From Acorus gramineus (Eukaryota; Streptophyta; Magnoliopsida; Acorales; Acoraceae): a stretch of DNA of 64,000 bases. How positions within the stretch are numbered: the first letter of the stretch is position 1; each line of letters opens with the position of its first letter. The notes under the pieces were generated by a model. It made no database searches. It had not been told where the DNA came from and saw nothing but the letters and a program-made list of their open reading frames with translations. Shown here piece after piece: positions 11,395 to 26,300 of the stretch. Both the position numbers and the translations under genes were made by a program. Location: positions 2,781,813-2,845,812 of the forward strand of contig CM060852.1 of NCBI GenBank assembly GCA_030737835.1, written 5' to 3'.

Positions 11395-14300
11395 CTATTT
11401 GTTAAAGAATAGCCTCTTTTTACCTTTCCTCTTCTCGACAGCCTGCAACATACAGATGTGATGCCAAATATGTACATTATCTACCTCATAATGATAATAA
11501 TGGACTTGAGGAACAAAGACAATCATTCAATTTTCGCACAGTAAGTTCCAAATGCAGCATTAGACAATTTAGATTATACAATCCCAAGGGAAAACTATTT
11601 GGTAGTCTGAGAATATACTTCCAAGCAAAGAGGGAAAATTGAATGACTAGTTGTTTTCTCCTTTCTGCAGAGTCAAAATGCTCCGAATTTATGATGCATT
11701 CACTACCGGTTGAGACTTCCATGTTTCAGTACTCATTAATTTTTCTTTCTTATCTCTTGCCGTGTCCAACCTAATTATTGTTGCTTCCTAACTGCCCCCC
11801 ACACTTGGCATTGTAGCATATCGGACGCGGTTAATTTATGTACATTTCCTATTTACCTAAGTAGGCAATTGTGGTAAAATCCGGTCAAACTCTGAGGCAT
11901 TGTCCATGTCCATAATTTGGATTGTCTATGCTCTATAATCCTTCCCTTGCTGATCAACAGTTTGCCAATTGCAGAATACATGAACCAAACAGTGATATTG
12001 GATGTTGGTTTTAATTCAAATATAAAAACCTGACTCCTGTTGAAATTATTATAGAAAAAACAAAATGTTCACTTAATATGAGATTTTATGCTTCATCAGC
12101 CAGAAGAAATTTTTTAGTTTCATCTGGTCTCTTAACCCAAAATGCATAACTTATAAAATAATCTACAAAGTGCATTGGTGCATTCTCAGACGTAAAACCA
12201 TTGCATAAAATTTTCCATAGTAAGGCCTCTCTTGGATACAAGATGCTCAAGTGCAAGTATACTTGTTGATGTATTATGCTGATAAGTAATTTAGAAAGCA
12301 AGATAAGAGATGTACCCGCATCGAAAATAATCTCATTGTAAGCACAATGCCATCTCTTAACCTGCGTGTGAAAATTGATAGAACAACAAGTAAGAGCTGG
12401 ATTCTATATTATGGTTCATTTTAACAGAATCAAATATTGCTACTCAAAAAAAAAAAAAGAGCAAATATCTTGAGAAATGTTGGATAGAATAAGGTATATA
12501 TGTTCAATAACATAAATAAGCAGGGATCGAACAAAGGATTTTTATTACTATTATCATTATTTTTTTTGGGGAGGGGGGTCAAGGTTACCCAAGGCATATA
12601 ACTTAAAAGAAAGTAGAATATTAATCTAACTCCAAAAATGACCATTATAATAATATAATGAACCAGAAGATATTTCATTCATTCAATGTGCTGTAATTCT
12701 CATTGTACCATGCTAGCATAAATAGTTATTTAAAGTTCGACTTTCAATTATTCAAATCCTTAATTTATTTATTTTTCAAATCATCCATGTATCAGAAACT
12801 ATAAAGGTGAGATATATAATCATGTCAATAAAATCAATGGATCCAGTTCATATCTTACTAGATGAACTGACCCATCCATGTGGGAGCATCAAATCTATGA
12901 CCCCTATATTAATTCTTTCTGATTTTAAAATTACTTAGGAGCTTGGATTTGAACATCAGGTGATATTTGTTTAGACATTCAAGCTAGCAAATTGAAGTTC
13001 AATCGCCATGTAGAATTATAGCACTCCTTTTTTTTCCCTTTTTTCTTTCTCCTCTTGTATATTTGAAATCTTTTGTATCATTTGCTGGGAGGCGTTCAAG
13101 AGGTTCACCAAAGATTGGGGTCTCTATTATTCTAAATCGTTGCGGGTGGAGTTTATTAAAGGGAGGTTGTTAATTGAGGAATGAGGATGTCATCTGTACA
13201 GGGTCTGTAGTGATCACTACTACTACCCTGTCAAGTTTTCAGGTTGTGTGCAATTTGCAATCTAACAACATTTACCCAACTTTTGAATAGCAGTAGCTTG
13301 TCTACCTTTCCCTCAAGTCAGGCTTCTTCAGCACCCCTTTTTTCATCAATTTAAATGGGCTATTGGGTGTGTTGGGAGGACCCGCAAGGCGACAACCTAA
13401 CTCTCTGGCATTACTAACGTGTTGGGTGGGTTGAGGAATAGGAAGCAGGGTCAAAACTTAAAAGGGGCATTATTGGCAGATCACAGAAGGCCCTGCTGAG
13501 TTTTTTTTCTCTTTTCTCTGTCTCTCTTTCCTTTCTTTCTTTCTTTCTTTGTTTTTTTTATTTTTTTTGGGGGGGGGGGGGGGGGGGGGGGGTGCACTTC
13601 ACCAGATCCACTAATGTACGTCAGCAAAACTGTAAGTCTGTAACATACAAATCAGTTGCAAATGTAGAAAAATTAAAACTGAGTATTGAAGGGTTAACTG
13701 AACTCACGAGCTATCAGTTGTCCTCAAAACATGGTAGCCACTAGAACTCTGTATCACAAACTCAGTAGGCTGTCCATATGGAACTGAAATCTGAAAAGCA
13801 TAAGCATGAGTTAGTCATAAGTTACCTTATATGAGAATATATCATTTACAATATGAATGTGATCCTAATCCAAGGAATGAAATTTAAATGATAATAGCCT
13901 CTTAACATTTTAACTGATACGCAAAAACTCTAAGCACAAGACCCTTCCTAACTGGCATATATGAATTATCATAGAACCCTAACCATTAAAAAAAAAAAAA
14001 ACTGACAATCACTTGTATGCTTGAGAGAACCTTCTTTCTGACTTTAGATTTTTATTACTCCCTTATTTCTGTATGATAACAAGAAATTATTAGGAATGAT
14101 GGGATCAATATTACAATGTATGCCACCACTGTTATTAGAAATGGCAGGTTTACCCCATAGCACATGGTCCCGGAATAGCATTATTTAGTAACATCATGTT
14201 TTTTTCTCCTTTCATTCTACATCAACCATGACCTAGACATCTAGAGACATGAACCAGCTGGCTTGTAAACCAATAATCACAAACCTATATAGAAAAAAGT

Positions 14301-17300
14301 ATTCTGTTAAGTTATCTATCAAGTGTTTGATTACATACATTTGTGTTCAGATGAAATTTTTCAGTGACGACAACGCCACGGGGCCCATCACACTTGATAC
14401 TATAACCTTCCCTCTTGATAGCCAATATTGCCCTCTCCCAAATGTCCAAAACTCCTGCCTGCACATCGTAAAGATCATTAGCATGACAACCAAATAATAA
14501 TACACATAAATCATCAAACAATATTCATTAGAAACAAATTTAATTGTGGTAGACTATACCGATAGTGAAACTTGGTAAGATGTATTTCCAATTGAAAGGA
14601 CTCTCTCTATCTGTTCTTGCATTTCAGGATCTGTGTCATGAAAATTATTAGCATATAGTACATGCAGATACATCAACCACACAAGATTAGCAAAACAAAT
14701 ATGTCAGATAGCTCATTTAATAGTGTCAACTGCCAACTTGATAGCATCAAAGCTAAGGGGTTGTAATACATAAGCACAAGAAAACATATATCTTTCTGTG
14801 CATTAAAAAAATCATTTGCAAAGCTTCAATTACACCCCCACAGTCAAACAACATAAAAAGTAGAAAAAACATAGGTGTTGTCTTCCATGCAATGCCGGTA
14901 TTGGGTCCACCCGAGGGAAACCAGGTGATCCTATGTCCTTGATATGCCTAATGGAGGTGAGAAAAATCCAATCTCAAATATGAAGAGGATGATGATGATG
15001 TGGCCGAGGAGGAGGAGGTTGAGGAAGAGGAGGAGTGTCTTGCTAAGGATGTTGAGAACATGAGCATTAAGAAAGTGGTAGAGGAAGGCTCTCTCATGGA
15101 CCTGATCATCTGGATTTCACAAAATACCTAATATTCCAGGGAGGCTAATGATCCTTGGAAAGTCAGGGTTGTGCCTTTCTAATGAAAGTAGGACCAAAGA
15201 GTAAAGATGTAGTTGGAATCCAATATAAGGAGAGGGAGAATTCATCGTTGTGACATAAGAAAAGCTCTAATAAGTGCTTTCTTTTGTGAATACAAATTCT
15301 ATTTTCCATATGTTTTCTTTTAAATATCATTTTCAATTATGTTGAAACTCTCAGTAATGGTTTGGAATAGAATTCTTTTATGCTTTTATGACGATGATGC
15401 ATATATAAAAGAGTTGTTTCATGTAAAATGCATTGAAAAGATTGTCAAAAACATGGCAATTTGTAAAAGAAAATATGTTATTCAATTATCACAAAAAATA
15501 AAAATGTGAATAAATCATTGTAAAAAAGAAGAAGATAGCTATAGACCTCACACTTTCTTATATGTGCAGCTGAATTTACCATTTTTAGCCAGCTAAAGAA
15601 GAGTTTTGTCTTATTTGCAAAGTTATCAGGATACAATGTCATAAATACAAGCAAAACTCATGTAAACATACTTCAGTATTTGAAAATAATTAACTATAAG
15701 ATTCTTACCGCAAGTAATCTTTCTTTGCTCATTAGCAAATACCTTGACAAGTTCACCCTGTCATTGCAATACACAAAAATTAATGAAGATCCAACATAGA
15801 GTTTTGCAATTGATATCCATATTTTTCTATTATAAAGGAAGGTCCAGTTTCAATATTAAAAAAATCTAAAAGACATTAAGAATTTAATGAGTAGAATACG
15901 ATAATATATTGCATCGTCTATTAGGAAAATCATGGAGTGATAATTTAACACCATATCTTCAAGAATTGGATGAACCAGAAAGTACTTCCAGAACCATTGG
16001 AAAAATAATGACATTGAAATTTTAAATTTTTATGTGATAAGATTGCTTTCTTAAAAAAACATATTTAATATATTAAATAATAATAATAATAAATATAAAA
16101 CAAAACAAGTTAAAATGCTTCAGAGATCAAAGATCATGACTGAATAGTCTCCATGAACCATATCGTGAAAATTGGTAGGAGAAAGAAATAGAATGTACCC
16201 AAACAATCCATCAATTTTAGAAACTTATGGCAATATCATTTGGCATACATAGGAAAAGTATATCAAGAAGGGATTCCTCAAAGGCTATTGAAGATGTGTG
16301 AAAAAATCAATCCATCAAATAACCAATTCTCAGAGGAAAAGGTTACCAACGTGAAAAGGGGGGATGTGGGGGGGGAACTAAATGGAGCTAAACTCCGACG
16401 TTTTTTAAAGTACTTGTGAACCTAAGCATCCCACATTGGAAAAACCTAAACCAAGACATCATTAGCCGACTAGGAGGATACAGGAGCCTCTAATGATTCT
16501 TTAGTCTTATTTTGGTTTTTTTCTTTATTGCAGGTTTTTGGAGATACCTTATCTCTTTTTCTTTGTTCGAGGGGCAATGTTATCTAATTTGAATGCTCCT
16601 ATCCTCTTTTCAAAATTATTAAGAAATGAAGCATCTTTAAATCCTTCCATCTGAAATTCTTAAGTTCCAATTTTAATTTTTCTTTACTCTTGCGTACAAA
16701 AAAAGTGCTCCTGACAAATTGAAAATATTCTAAAGATTTTATTACAAATGTTAAATCCTGCTTCAGTAAATTTCCAGAGATTATCGCTAAAATAGAGTAC
16801 CTTTAACTGATAAACTGTCATACCTTTCGCTTCCTGTCATCCAGGGGTTGAACTTCAATAGCGAGGTATGAGTCAACATCATCAGCAGTAACCAGATACT
16901 TGGGTTGTTTTGCTCCTGTTGTCATACATATCATAAGAAAGAATATCATAAGACCATGGTAAATAACTAATGAAAAAAAAATCAAATAGGGGAACAAACA
17001 GAAGATAAATTACCATCAATGTAGAATACAGATCCATCTTCTAAATGACGTACCCACTGAAAAAAATATAAGAATCGTAGAAATTGTTATTGTAATTCTT
17101 TTGATAAGGTTATTCCAAGTGCGCAAATAATAAATATCTTACATATCAAAATTTATGACTCTGAAACACAAAGACAATCAAAACAAATGATATTGCCCAT
17201 ATTGCACCCCAAAAAATTCAACATTGTAAATGATTGTTTTGAAATTTTAATATCACTTTTATTAATAATAAAAAATTTCAGAAAAAATGCTTGAAAAAAA

Positions 17301-20300
17301 ATGGAACATTGACTGTGAATGTCTGTTTGGTCTTCTGATTGCTGCAGGATGCTACAGTCAACCAAGAAGCAAGAAGCCAAGTTCAGCCAAATGCAGACTT
17401 CACGGCAAAAGAAAAGTAGGTTTGCCTTTCTATATTTATTTTGAAGAACTAAAGTTAATGACCATCCAAATTTATATTTATAATAACCTGTCATATGTGC
17501 ATCGAAGTAAAAATGGAGTAAACCTCAAGGGGTAAATCAAATATTTTCCCTGTGAAAATGATTGGGAAGACATCAAATATACACCTTATCTCTAAGAAGT
17601 GAGTCTGTAGTATTTCAATGACCAGAAGAGCTATGATCAGAATAAAAGAATTAGGATGGAAATCCTATGCATACCTCAAAGTTACAGCTGGTCGTTCCAT
17701 GGATGGAGTATCCACATGCTTGGAGTTCTCTTCCTGGAAAAGGTTGGCCTGAAATTTGAAGGTCCTCTATAGCTGGCAACGGATCATCATCTGCAGCTGA
17801 AGATTGTGATATGATTTAAATGAATGAGACAAGTCCAGACTATTAAACTGGAAAACCAGGTATAAGGGCTTCATGAGAGTATTACCCTCAGAAAATGAGG
17901 ATGAAGGCTCCTCAAGTACTGGTGGTAGATAAGGAGAAAACGAGGTGCTTGGTTCATCAAGTCCAGGTGTTAGATAAGGAGTGCTTCCCCAGTTGACAGA
18001 AGATTCCACCCCTCTCTGGGGTGCACCTGTCTCAGAATCATCTGTCTCACTGCCCCTAGCAAGATCCTTAAAAGATGGATTTTGATTCTTGGACTCCTCA
18101 CTGAAACGTGCAATGCGAGGATCATCCTGGGTGGCAACACCCCGAAATGTTGCTTCTTGTCCTGCAGAGTTCCTGGAGATGGAAAGAAATTTTGACAATA
18201 ATGAAATATCAGAATAACCTCAAACTTTCAACATGCATTGTCTATAAATAGCATACATTTGCAATGCAATTTTCACCAAAACTTGCAGTCCATTGAGATT
18301 AAAAAAATGTCGCTCAGACTCTAGAAAGTACAAGGTGCTAGCAATAAATCTTATTTATTGAGACTAAAGAAGAAATTAATGCCACGATAGAAAGATGGAG
18401 AGAAGCTTTATAATCTTTTTTTTTAAAAAAAGAGAATCTAAGAGCTCTAAAATAAGTAGAACGAAGAACATAATATATGGAATGCATATTTTAGCAAGAA
18501 AATGAGAAAAATAATTGAACAGTCCACATTAACAGAGATACAAAAAGGTGAGTGTTTTTTTATATTATCTTGGATCCACTGTTCATGAGGATAAAATTTC
18601 AGAGGACATCACTCATAAAATTAAAGCAAGAGCATTTGTAGTAATATGTAACCGCAAAATACCCAAGAAATTGAAGAAATTTTGTTATTCTTTAAACCAT
18701 AACTATAAGAAATGAACTATATGGATTATGGAGCACACTCATCTCCAGCTACCTGTCTCAGGTGGTTGTTCCTTGGCCTTGTCTTCTATGCTTTATGAAA
18801 AAATAAAAAAATCTTATACCCCCTAATGCGTTTCCTTAATTAACATATTAACAGATTATGAAATAAACCCAGTTACTTGAAAATGTTTTCTCCAATTCAC
18901 AGTAACATCATGCATTGTTCCAGAGATGCACACACCAAACCACCATGGCCAGAGTATTTATGTCTGAACAAAATTAACTTTTAGAAAACACCGTCGCATA
19001 TTATTTATTGAAAAATCACCATGGATGTAATCAATTAAATCCAACCTTTCTCACCTGCTCGAAGATGGAGACGACCTTCCCAAGTTTTCATGGTCAAGAT
19101 TCTTTGGGGCAGCACCTGCAGAAATTGTGTGATTACTAGGATTCCCGAATACATCCCAATCAGCTCTTGTAGTCTGAGCATTGGAAGGAGAGGATATTGG
19201 CGTATGTGCTTGAGAATATGGTCCCTGAGGCACTATTTCAAGACCTTTATTGTTCTGAGAGAGAATAAAACATATTAAAAAAATAACTGAGATATGGCAA
19301 AGCCAAATAATTAAAAGCTTATCATCATACTGAAACATTCAATGGGGCGCCAAAGGTGTGTGACGGTGATTGTGGGGCAAAATTCGAGGTATTAAATGTA
19401 TCTGGACGCCATGGAGCTATCTGGTATTGAGATTCCTTTAGCTTCTCCTGCAAAATGAATATAAGAATTAAGAGTTTCTGGAGAAATCTGCAGCTGTTGG
19501 GCTGGATAACATTAATAACATCTAGTCTACAATGAAAACTGTTCCAAACATGGAATGTAAAAATAATATGTCTGTGTGTAGAGCAAAACTTTCCAAGCAA
19601 ACCAGACATATTAAACTACAGAAAGGGTTCAGAGACATCAAATCAAATACCTATCTCACTTGTCATATACAAGTAATTACCTCTGTCATCGTGAGCTTCT
19701 CCTGAAGATGTTTAAACAAAACCTGTAGAAGAATAGACATCAAGAGTAAGAAACCCCATGAACTACATTTGCGATGCATAATGAACAATAAATAAACAAT
19801 AGAAAAATGGACATCACGTCACTGCAAATTAATTTATTTGTAGATGTGCACTTCTATATCATCAATCACAAAAAATGAGTACAAATTGAATCTTGCTCAT
19901 TTATTTATTTTTTTTAAAGAAAGCCATGGCAGACAACACTTTCCTCTTCTTTTAGGTCCCACGGCCAGATCTTGAGAACATTTTTCCTCTCTCCGATATT
20001 CTCTCCTTTCTCCAATTTTTCAGGAATTTTTAAGCATTCTCAACTTCATAGACAACTTCCTAGTTCCCACCCAAGAACTGTATTTCCATCTACTTGTTTT
20101 CCATCAATTCTCAAAGCTTCCTCTAGAAGCCACTAAGACTCTTTAAAAAAGTCTCAGGGGCAGCTTCTCTCCACATGTATTATAAGTGGGATTGGAGAGT
20201 GGTCCGAACAAAAATCAGGGACCCCCTGCAAGCTGCACTGAAGGGAACATGTCTTCTTGTCCCTCTATTTATCCAACTTTGAAAGAGAGAACAACCATCA

Positions 20301-23300
20301 AACTGTGTAAGGTAGATCTTTGGTTACTCAAAGAGAATTCACCAAACCTTTCATCAGAAATCCTGTTTGAGAACCCCATCACTGCAGGAGTAATCTCACT
20401 GTCATTTCTTCAGCTCTCAATAAACAGTACAGCACTGAAGTCACCCATGATACACCAGGGGCAACCTCACCAGATTGCTTAAGATCTTCTCGCAAATTTC
20501 CATTCTGTCATAATTTTTGAAACACAAACACCCCGTGAACATCTTTCATAAAAAAAAATGTGAACATCCAATGATTTGGTTCTCTGTCATACAGCCTATT
20601 TGACAAAGAACTCCTCCAACCGAGCATCCATTTATGTGCTCCCTTCAAACAAATAAGGATCACCTCTGAGGCTCCACTAATGCCTTCTCTATGCCATTCC
20701 CCAGCCTTCCACACCCGATTAATCGACAAGTAGCATCCTCATTCCGATAGTATCTTCATCTGGATTCATGAAAGCAAAAGATTCAATCAATTCTTCTACA
20801 CAACATCCACCATCAGTTCCCTCTTCAGTGGTCCTTGCCCCCAAAATATTCCATGATAAAAATTTCATCTGAACACAGATTTGCACCTTGTTCTACTACT
20901 GACATTTTGCATGAACCTTTCCAACCCTATTCTCTCAGGGCCTCTTCCACACCCTTTTTTTCGTCCCTCCTGCTTTACCCTCCTCAAATCCTCCTGTTGA
21001 CACACCTGCCATCCTCCCTCAATATTTAACCATGCTGCTTTGCATCCCTAGTGAACTTCTTTACACTTGCCTCCACCAACCAAGATTACAGGAAATCGCC
21101 CCTTGCAAGGTCATTCCTGGCAGATTCCTCCTCCAGGAGGGGGCTCCATTCCCCCATCCCCTCAACCCCACGTAACTGGTCCATACATACGTTTTTATTG
21201 ATTATTAATGAAGATTTTAAAAGATTCATGGTCTGACCAGACATTTACCTTTCAATGGTAATCTACAAATGATTAAAAAACTACCATTTAGAAAATCACT
21301 TGTTCGTTAATCATTTTTTGATCTATAGAATTTTTTAAATAAAACAACAATTATCTAAAGAACCTTATACGTCGGCAAAGAGAATTCAACTGTCTTTTTG
21401 GAAATTTATCTCCCAAAAAACATACCTTGAAGACATCTCTGTTCCCAACCGATGAATTACATGATACCAAACGAATCTTAAGATATGTTGAGTCTACTTT
21501 AATTTTCATTCAGCGTGGTCCTAAAAGGCATAGAAAAAGAAAACAAGAACAAGAAATTTTTCTCTCTCTTAAATAAACTGGTAATATGCCAGCTGTTTGA
21601 AATGCAAGAACATTAAAGACTAGAATACATATTAAAATGGACTATGGAGGGAAAACACAGTTTTCTATTCTGATAAGATTTATAAAATTTAACATATTCC
21701 CGAATGTAGAGGCATAATTGCATATCTCCATTGTTCTAGAATTTCATAAAATACAAAACATTATCTGCTTTGAACATCATCATATCATAAACGTGAAAAC
21801 ATCATGACGTAGTCGGAAGCGCGAAACGCTACGAGAAACAAGACGAAGAAGAACAACGTCAACTCCGTATAATCCTTTCCATAGGACGGAAGAAGGAATG
21901 AAAGAAACAACTTCCAAAATAACTAGAAAACTCAAAATATTATTAATTATTAATTGATTATTTGCACAATCCCTTGACATGATTCAATAGGGTGATGTGA
22001 CTTGCAAAGCAAGAAAGCCTAAGGAAAAAAAAGAAAGTACATAAATTCGGATCCCTATAATAGAGCCACTAAAACACCATTTAAAACTTACTAAAATAGC
22101 TTCTAAAATATTATATATTGCTCCTAAATTAATACCCAATTAAAAGACAATTAAATGTGACTAGAAATATTCAAAATAGATCCATAATCATGGAGAAATC
22201 AATGTAAATTTGATTCTCCTAAGTATGAGCATCCAAATTTTGTCACATTAATTGTTTACTTTTTTTTAAACTTTCCTTCCCAATATGGTTGATTTTCTTG
22301 TCAAATCGCCCTGCATCACATCCTATAACTGTAAATATTTAAGAGTTACGACTACAGAAACAAAAGGATAGAACAACCTCTACTGACCTTCAGGTTGCTA
22401 ACAATGGACTGAGCATCAAGCACAGATAGTTGCAGTCCATATTCCGACAGAAGGGGCATCAGAGATGACACAAAAGTGGTTCTTTCTTGTTGTGCAGCCT
22501 GTAAAAAGGAGTAGCAGTCTCATTGCCACAAAATAGACGAAAAACAAATCTGATGTAGAAATATGGGCACATGGGGACTATTTTCAAATACATTTTAGAT
22601 CACGTCTCATTGTTCTTTCATGTAATATGAAAAACAGAGAATTAAGTAAATAAGTACACTCCCTCAACTAGATCTAGATCTATGAATTGGTCAGTCTAGG
22701 GTAGCTATTATACATATGCCAGGCCTAACAAGCATCATGTTTTGCCCAGTTTATATTAAAGGGTTGAGAACGCAGTGCCAGACTTCCAATTTTTTTTATG
22801 AAAGCACAGAGCAGATCACCTAAAAATTTTATAAACAGCATGGGGAAAACTCCAAGACAAACCGAGGAGGGAACAGGTAAAAAAGCAAAAATAGAAGACA
22901 AGAGGTTTCCAAAGGAAACAAAAAAAAAGGGAAAGGTGGTTGAAAAATAGGCTGCATTCCATACAACTAATGTCTGATTCTCATGATTAAGGAAAGGCCA
23001 CCAAGCCAGAATTCAACTTGTTCATTTCATTTTACATATCAAATATTTATCATGACCAAAACTTCATTGAAAATATAAAAAGAATGATACAAAGATGACA
23101 CAACAAAAAAAAACAGTTGTGAATAATAAATCTATTTATATTATGAGAACATAAGTTACCTAGTGCAAATTTTGTAGTTACAAAAGACAAAATAACTACA
23201 TACGGGGCCATGAGATCCCATTACTGTGATCAGAAAGAAACAATACTTGCAATGCATATGTAAGCCGAATGTTTTCCTCAATTATCTCTTGTCTGTAAGA

Positions 23301-26300
23301 AAGGGCTTTTGATGCGGCATCAACCAGCTCTTGTTGTTGCTGATCAAACGCCTGAAAACATAAATTTTTTTTTAAAAAAATTCTTGTTCTCAATTGAAAA
23401 GAAGGAAAAGGAAAGGCAGCAATAAAATTTTTTTTGCATACCATGCGCATATAAGCAATTCGTTTTTCCAGAACATATTTCTCATTTCTGATTTGTGCTT
23501 CCTGTGAACAGAAAGTGATGGCATTCGCTTAATACAAAAGCAAGATATATATAGCATGAGAGAGAGAATATCTCTTGCCTTCACAGAATATTCGGCAAGA
23601 TGCTTCCGAAGCTGAACAATCTCTTCTTCATGCTCTCTAATCTTGAGACCAAGATCCTACATCAAAGGCAACATTTTATATTCATGTGCTGAAGGAATGA
23701 ACAAATGCTTGCAAATACACAGTCTAGATCATCATGATATCACCTGCTTCCATAAACTGCTTGAATTGTTAATTTCAGGCACCGGCATCAAACCATTACC
23801 AGAATTTAACCTCGGATCATACTCTTCTTTTTGGTAACTACACTAACATCACAAAATGTTGTCAATTGTTCCAACTCGTTCCGGTTATAATATTAGTTTT
23901 TCAGTTAAATCAGCATTTTCCATATACAAAGTGGATAAAAACTTACACAGATGGAGGTAATGGTCTTGAAGATGGCCCAGGGAACTGAGAGAATCCAACA
24001 TTATCCATACTACTCTGCCCACCAGGAAATGGTTTTAAAGGTCCACCCATCTTTCCGTTCTCAGGGTAATGCCAGCTACCTGAAGTAGGTTGTAAAGAAG
24101 GCTCCTCATTCTCAGGCATCCCATTTTGATGAATAACTAGTGCACCTTGAGGATCTTGTTGGAACGCAGGGTCCATCCATCTAACCCTCCCTGCTTTATT
24201 CCCTACAGGAGAAGCAGATCGATGTGTCCCGTAAGATCCTGGTGTAGGATCACCACTCAAACCATCAGTGACCCTTTGAGATGTTGATGGATCCGATTTC
24301 TGCACTTAAATATACAGCAAAACTTTAGGCAAGAGAAAAGGAACCCTCTTTTAATGTTCCTGACATGGAAAAAACTTACATACCTTTTCAAATATTTGTT
24401 ACCAGTGAGTATCACATAACAGCTTGCTTTTATTCCAGTCAGGGGATAACTTCCAAGAACAATTAAAATAAACGGTTGGATGGAATGGCATCTATAAACT
24501 AAACAATTTAATGTATATCTCTTCAAAATATGATGTCAATGTCACCGTCCCACTAGAAAATAATTTGCCTCCCTGAAGAGGTTGAAGGGAAGAAAAAAAC
24601 TCGATGTACATGGTGCATCAGGAATAATTAATTAATTATCATCCTTGAAGACCCCCAAACAGATTGAAGATGTGTCTTTAATGGAATTGTGGGATGCTGC
24701 CCATACCTATACTAATTAATGGAAACACCCAAAAGAGATGAAAATGAACAAACTAAAGTAGGAGGACCAGCAGCCTTCCTAAGGGAGGAAAAAGAAAAAG
24801 AAAACCTACACCCAAGTAAACTTATTCCACCAAGAGCACCCTCCATCTCTATGCACATGGATTCAGCCCACATAGTCTGAGAACTCCAAGATTTTTAAGT
24901 TAATCAGCACCACATGTGAGGTATTTCTGATGCGGCAGTGCTGTTGATTGAATGGTTTGTCATTCCTTGTCAGCCAAAGCTAGCAACAACTACATGCAAC
25001 ACGAACTTGCCCATGACATTTTTGTTCCCCTTCTCCTCTCATGCTACTTAAAAGAGGTGGTAATTACCTACAGAAGCTCCATACTGAAAGTCTCCCTCAA
25101 GCAAAAGGATGATAACTTTTGCTGGTCATTTTCGGGCATCCATGGTCCTTGTGGTGATGGTCTTAGACCTGAAAGTTGCAAACAGTATGATGCATTGCTG
25201 ACAATTCAGTGAAATGAGGGGCACAGGTGACAGTAGTAGAGAATCTTTGTCTGGCTTACTCTCACCAATTCAACAAGTGAATTCCAATGAGCTGCTGGAC
25301 TTTTCATTCCCCACTAATTCTTCACTAAAGTACAATGAGGTCTGAGCCAACAATGTCGGGATCGACAGGGTGATGTTCAACCATGAATGTGCCCCGGACT
25401 CTTACAAGATCTGTGCTTGGTCATTTACCTTTTTCCGATAGATTCAAGCCATGCCCGTAGAGGACAAGGATCCTTACGCCCTTTGACAGGAATGTTGACC
25501 CAAACAAACCTGATGCATTGCCATTCATTTTTATTATTCTAACACAGTAAACATGTTCTGGCAAAATATGGGGTGAGATCGACAAAGACCAAGGACCAAG
25601 CATGCCCCCCCTCTCCCCCCACCCCCCCAACCCTAGCACACACATGCATTACCTTCACTCCATACCCTGAAAAAGAAGCCACACCTGATATATACTATAA
25701 TGTGTCAAGTAATTTTATTACTATGTATAATCAAACTGCAAAAATTCTACACAAGGGCACACTCAAAAGCCTAGAAGATTTTGTAAAAAAGGAAAACTAA
25801 TCAACCATCTGTTTTTCTTTTCTGCAAAAGCAATCAGTCTATGCACAAAGAATCTCATAAATGAAAGCAAGGGAGTGTAGAATGTGCTTTATATAAATAT
25901 GTAGACTTACATATCTTTCCAGCTCTTCTGTTTTTCTTTCAAGTTCATCCTTTAATCGTTTATTTTCTTCCACCTGAAAAAAAAAAATCACATACCATGG
26001 TTCATATATACCTAAAAGAGAGGGAAAAAAATTCCCCCACCTGAGTCCCTCATTAGAAATTCAAAGCACTACAATAAATCCAGTACTAATGGATTATATC
26101 CAGCAAAAAGTTCACAACCAACCCAATGATGAGCATGCACCAGATGGTGATAAGATCAGACCTAGATCCAAATCAAAGAAGTCTATGATTCTTTTTGCCT
26201 TATTAAGCACAATTGTCATCAACTAGGCATAAATCAAAGAAGTTCACAACCAGTAAAAAGTTCACAACCAACCCAATGATGAGCATGCACCAGATGGTGA

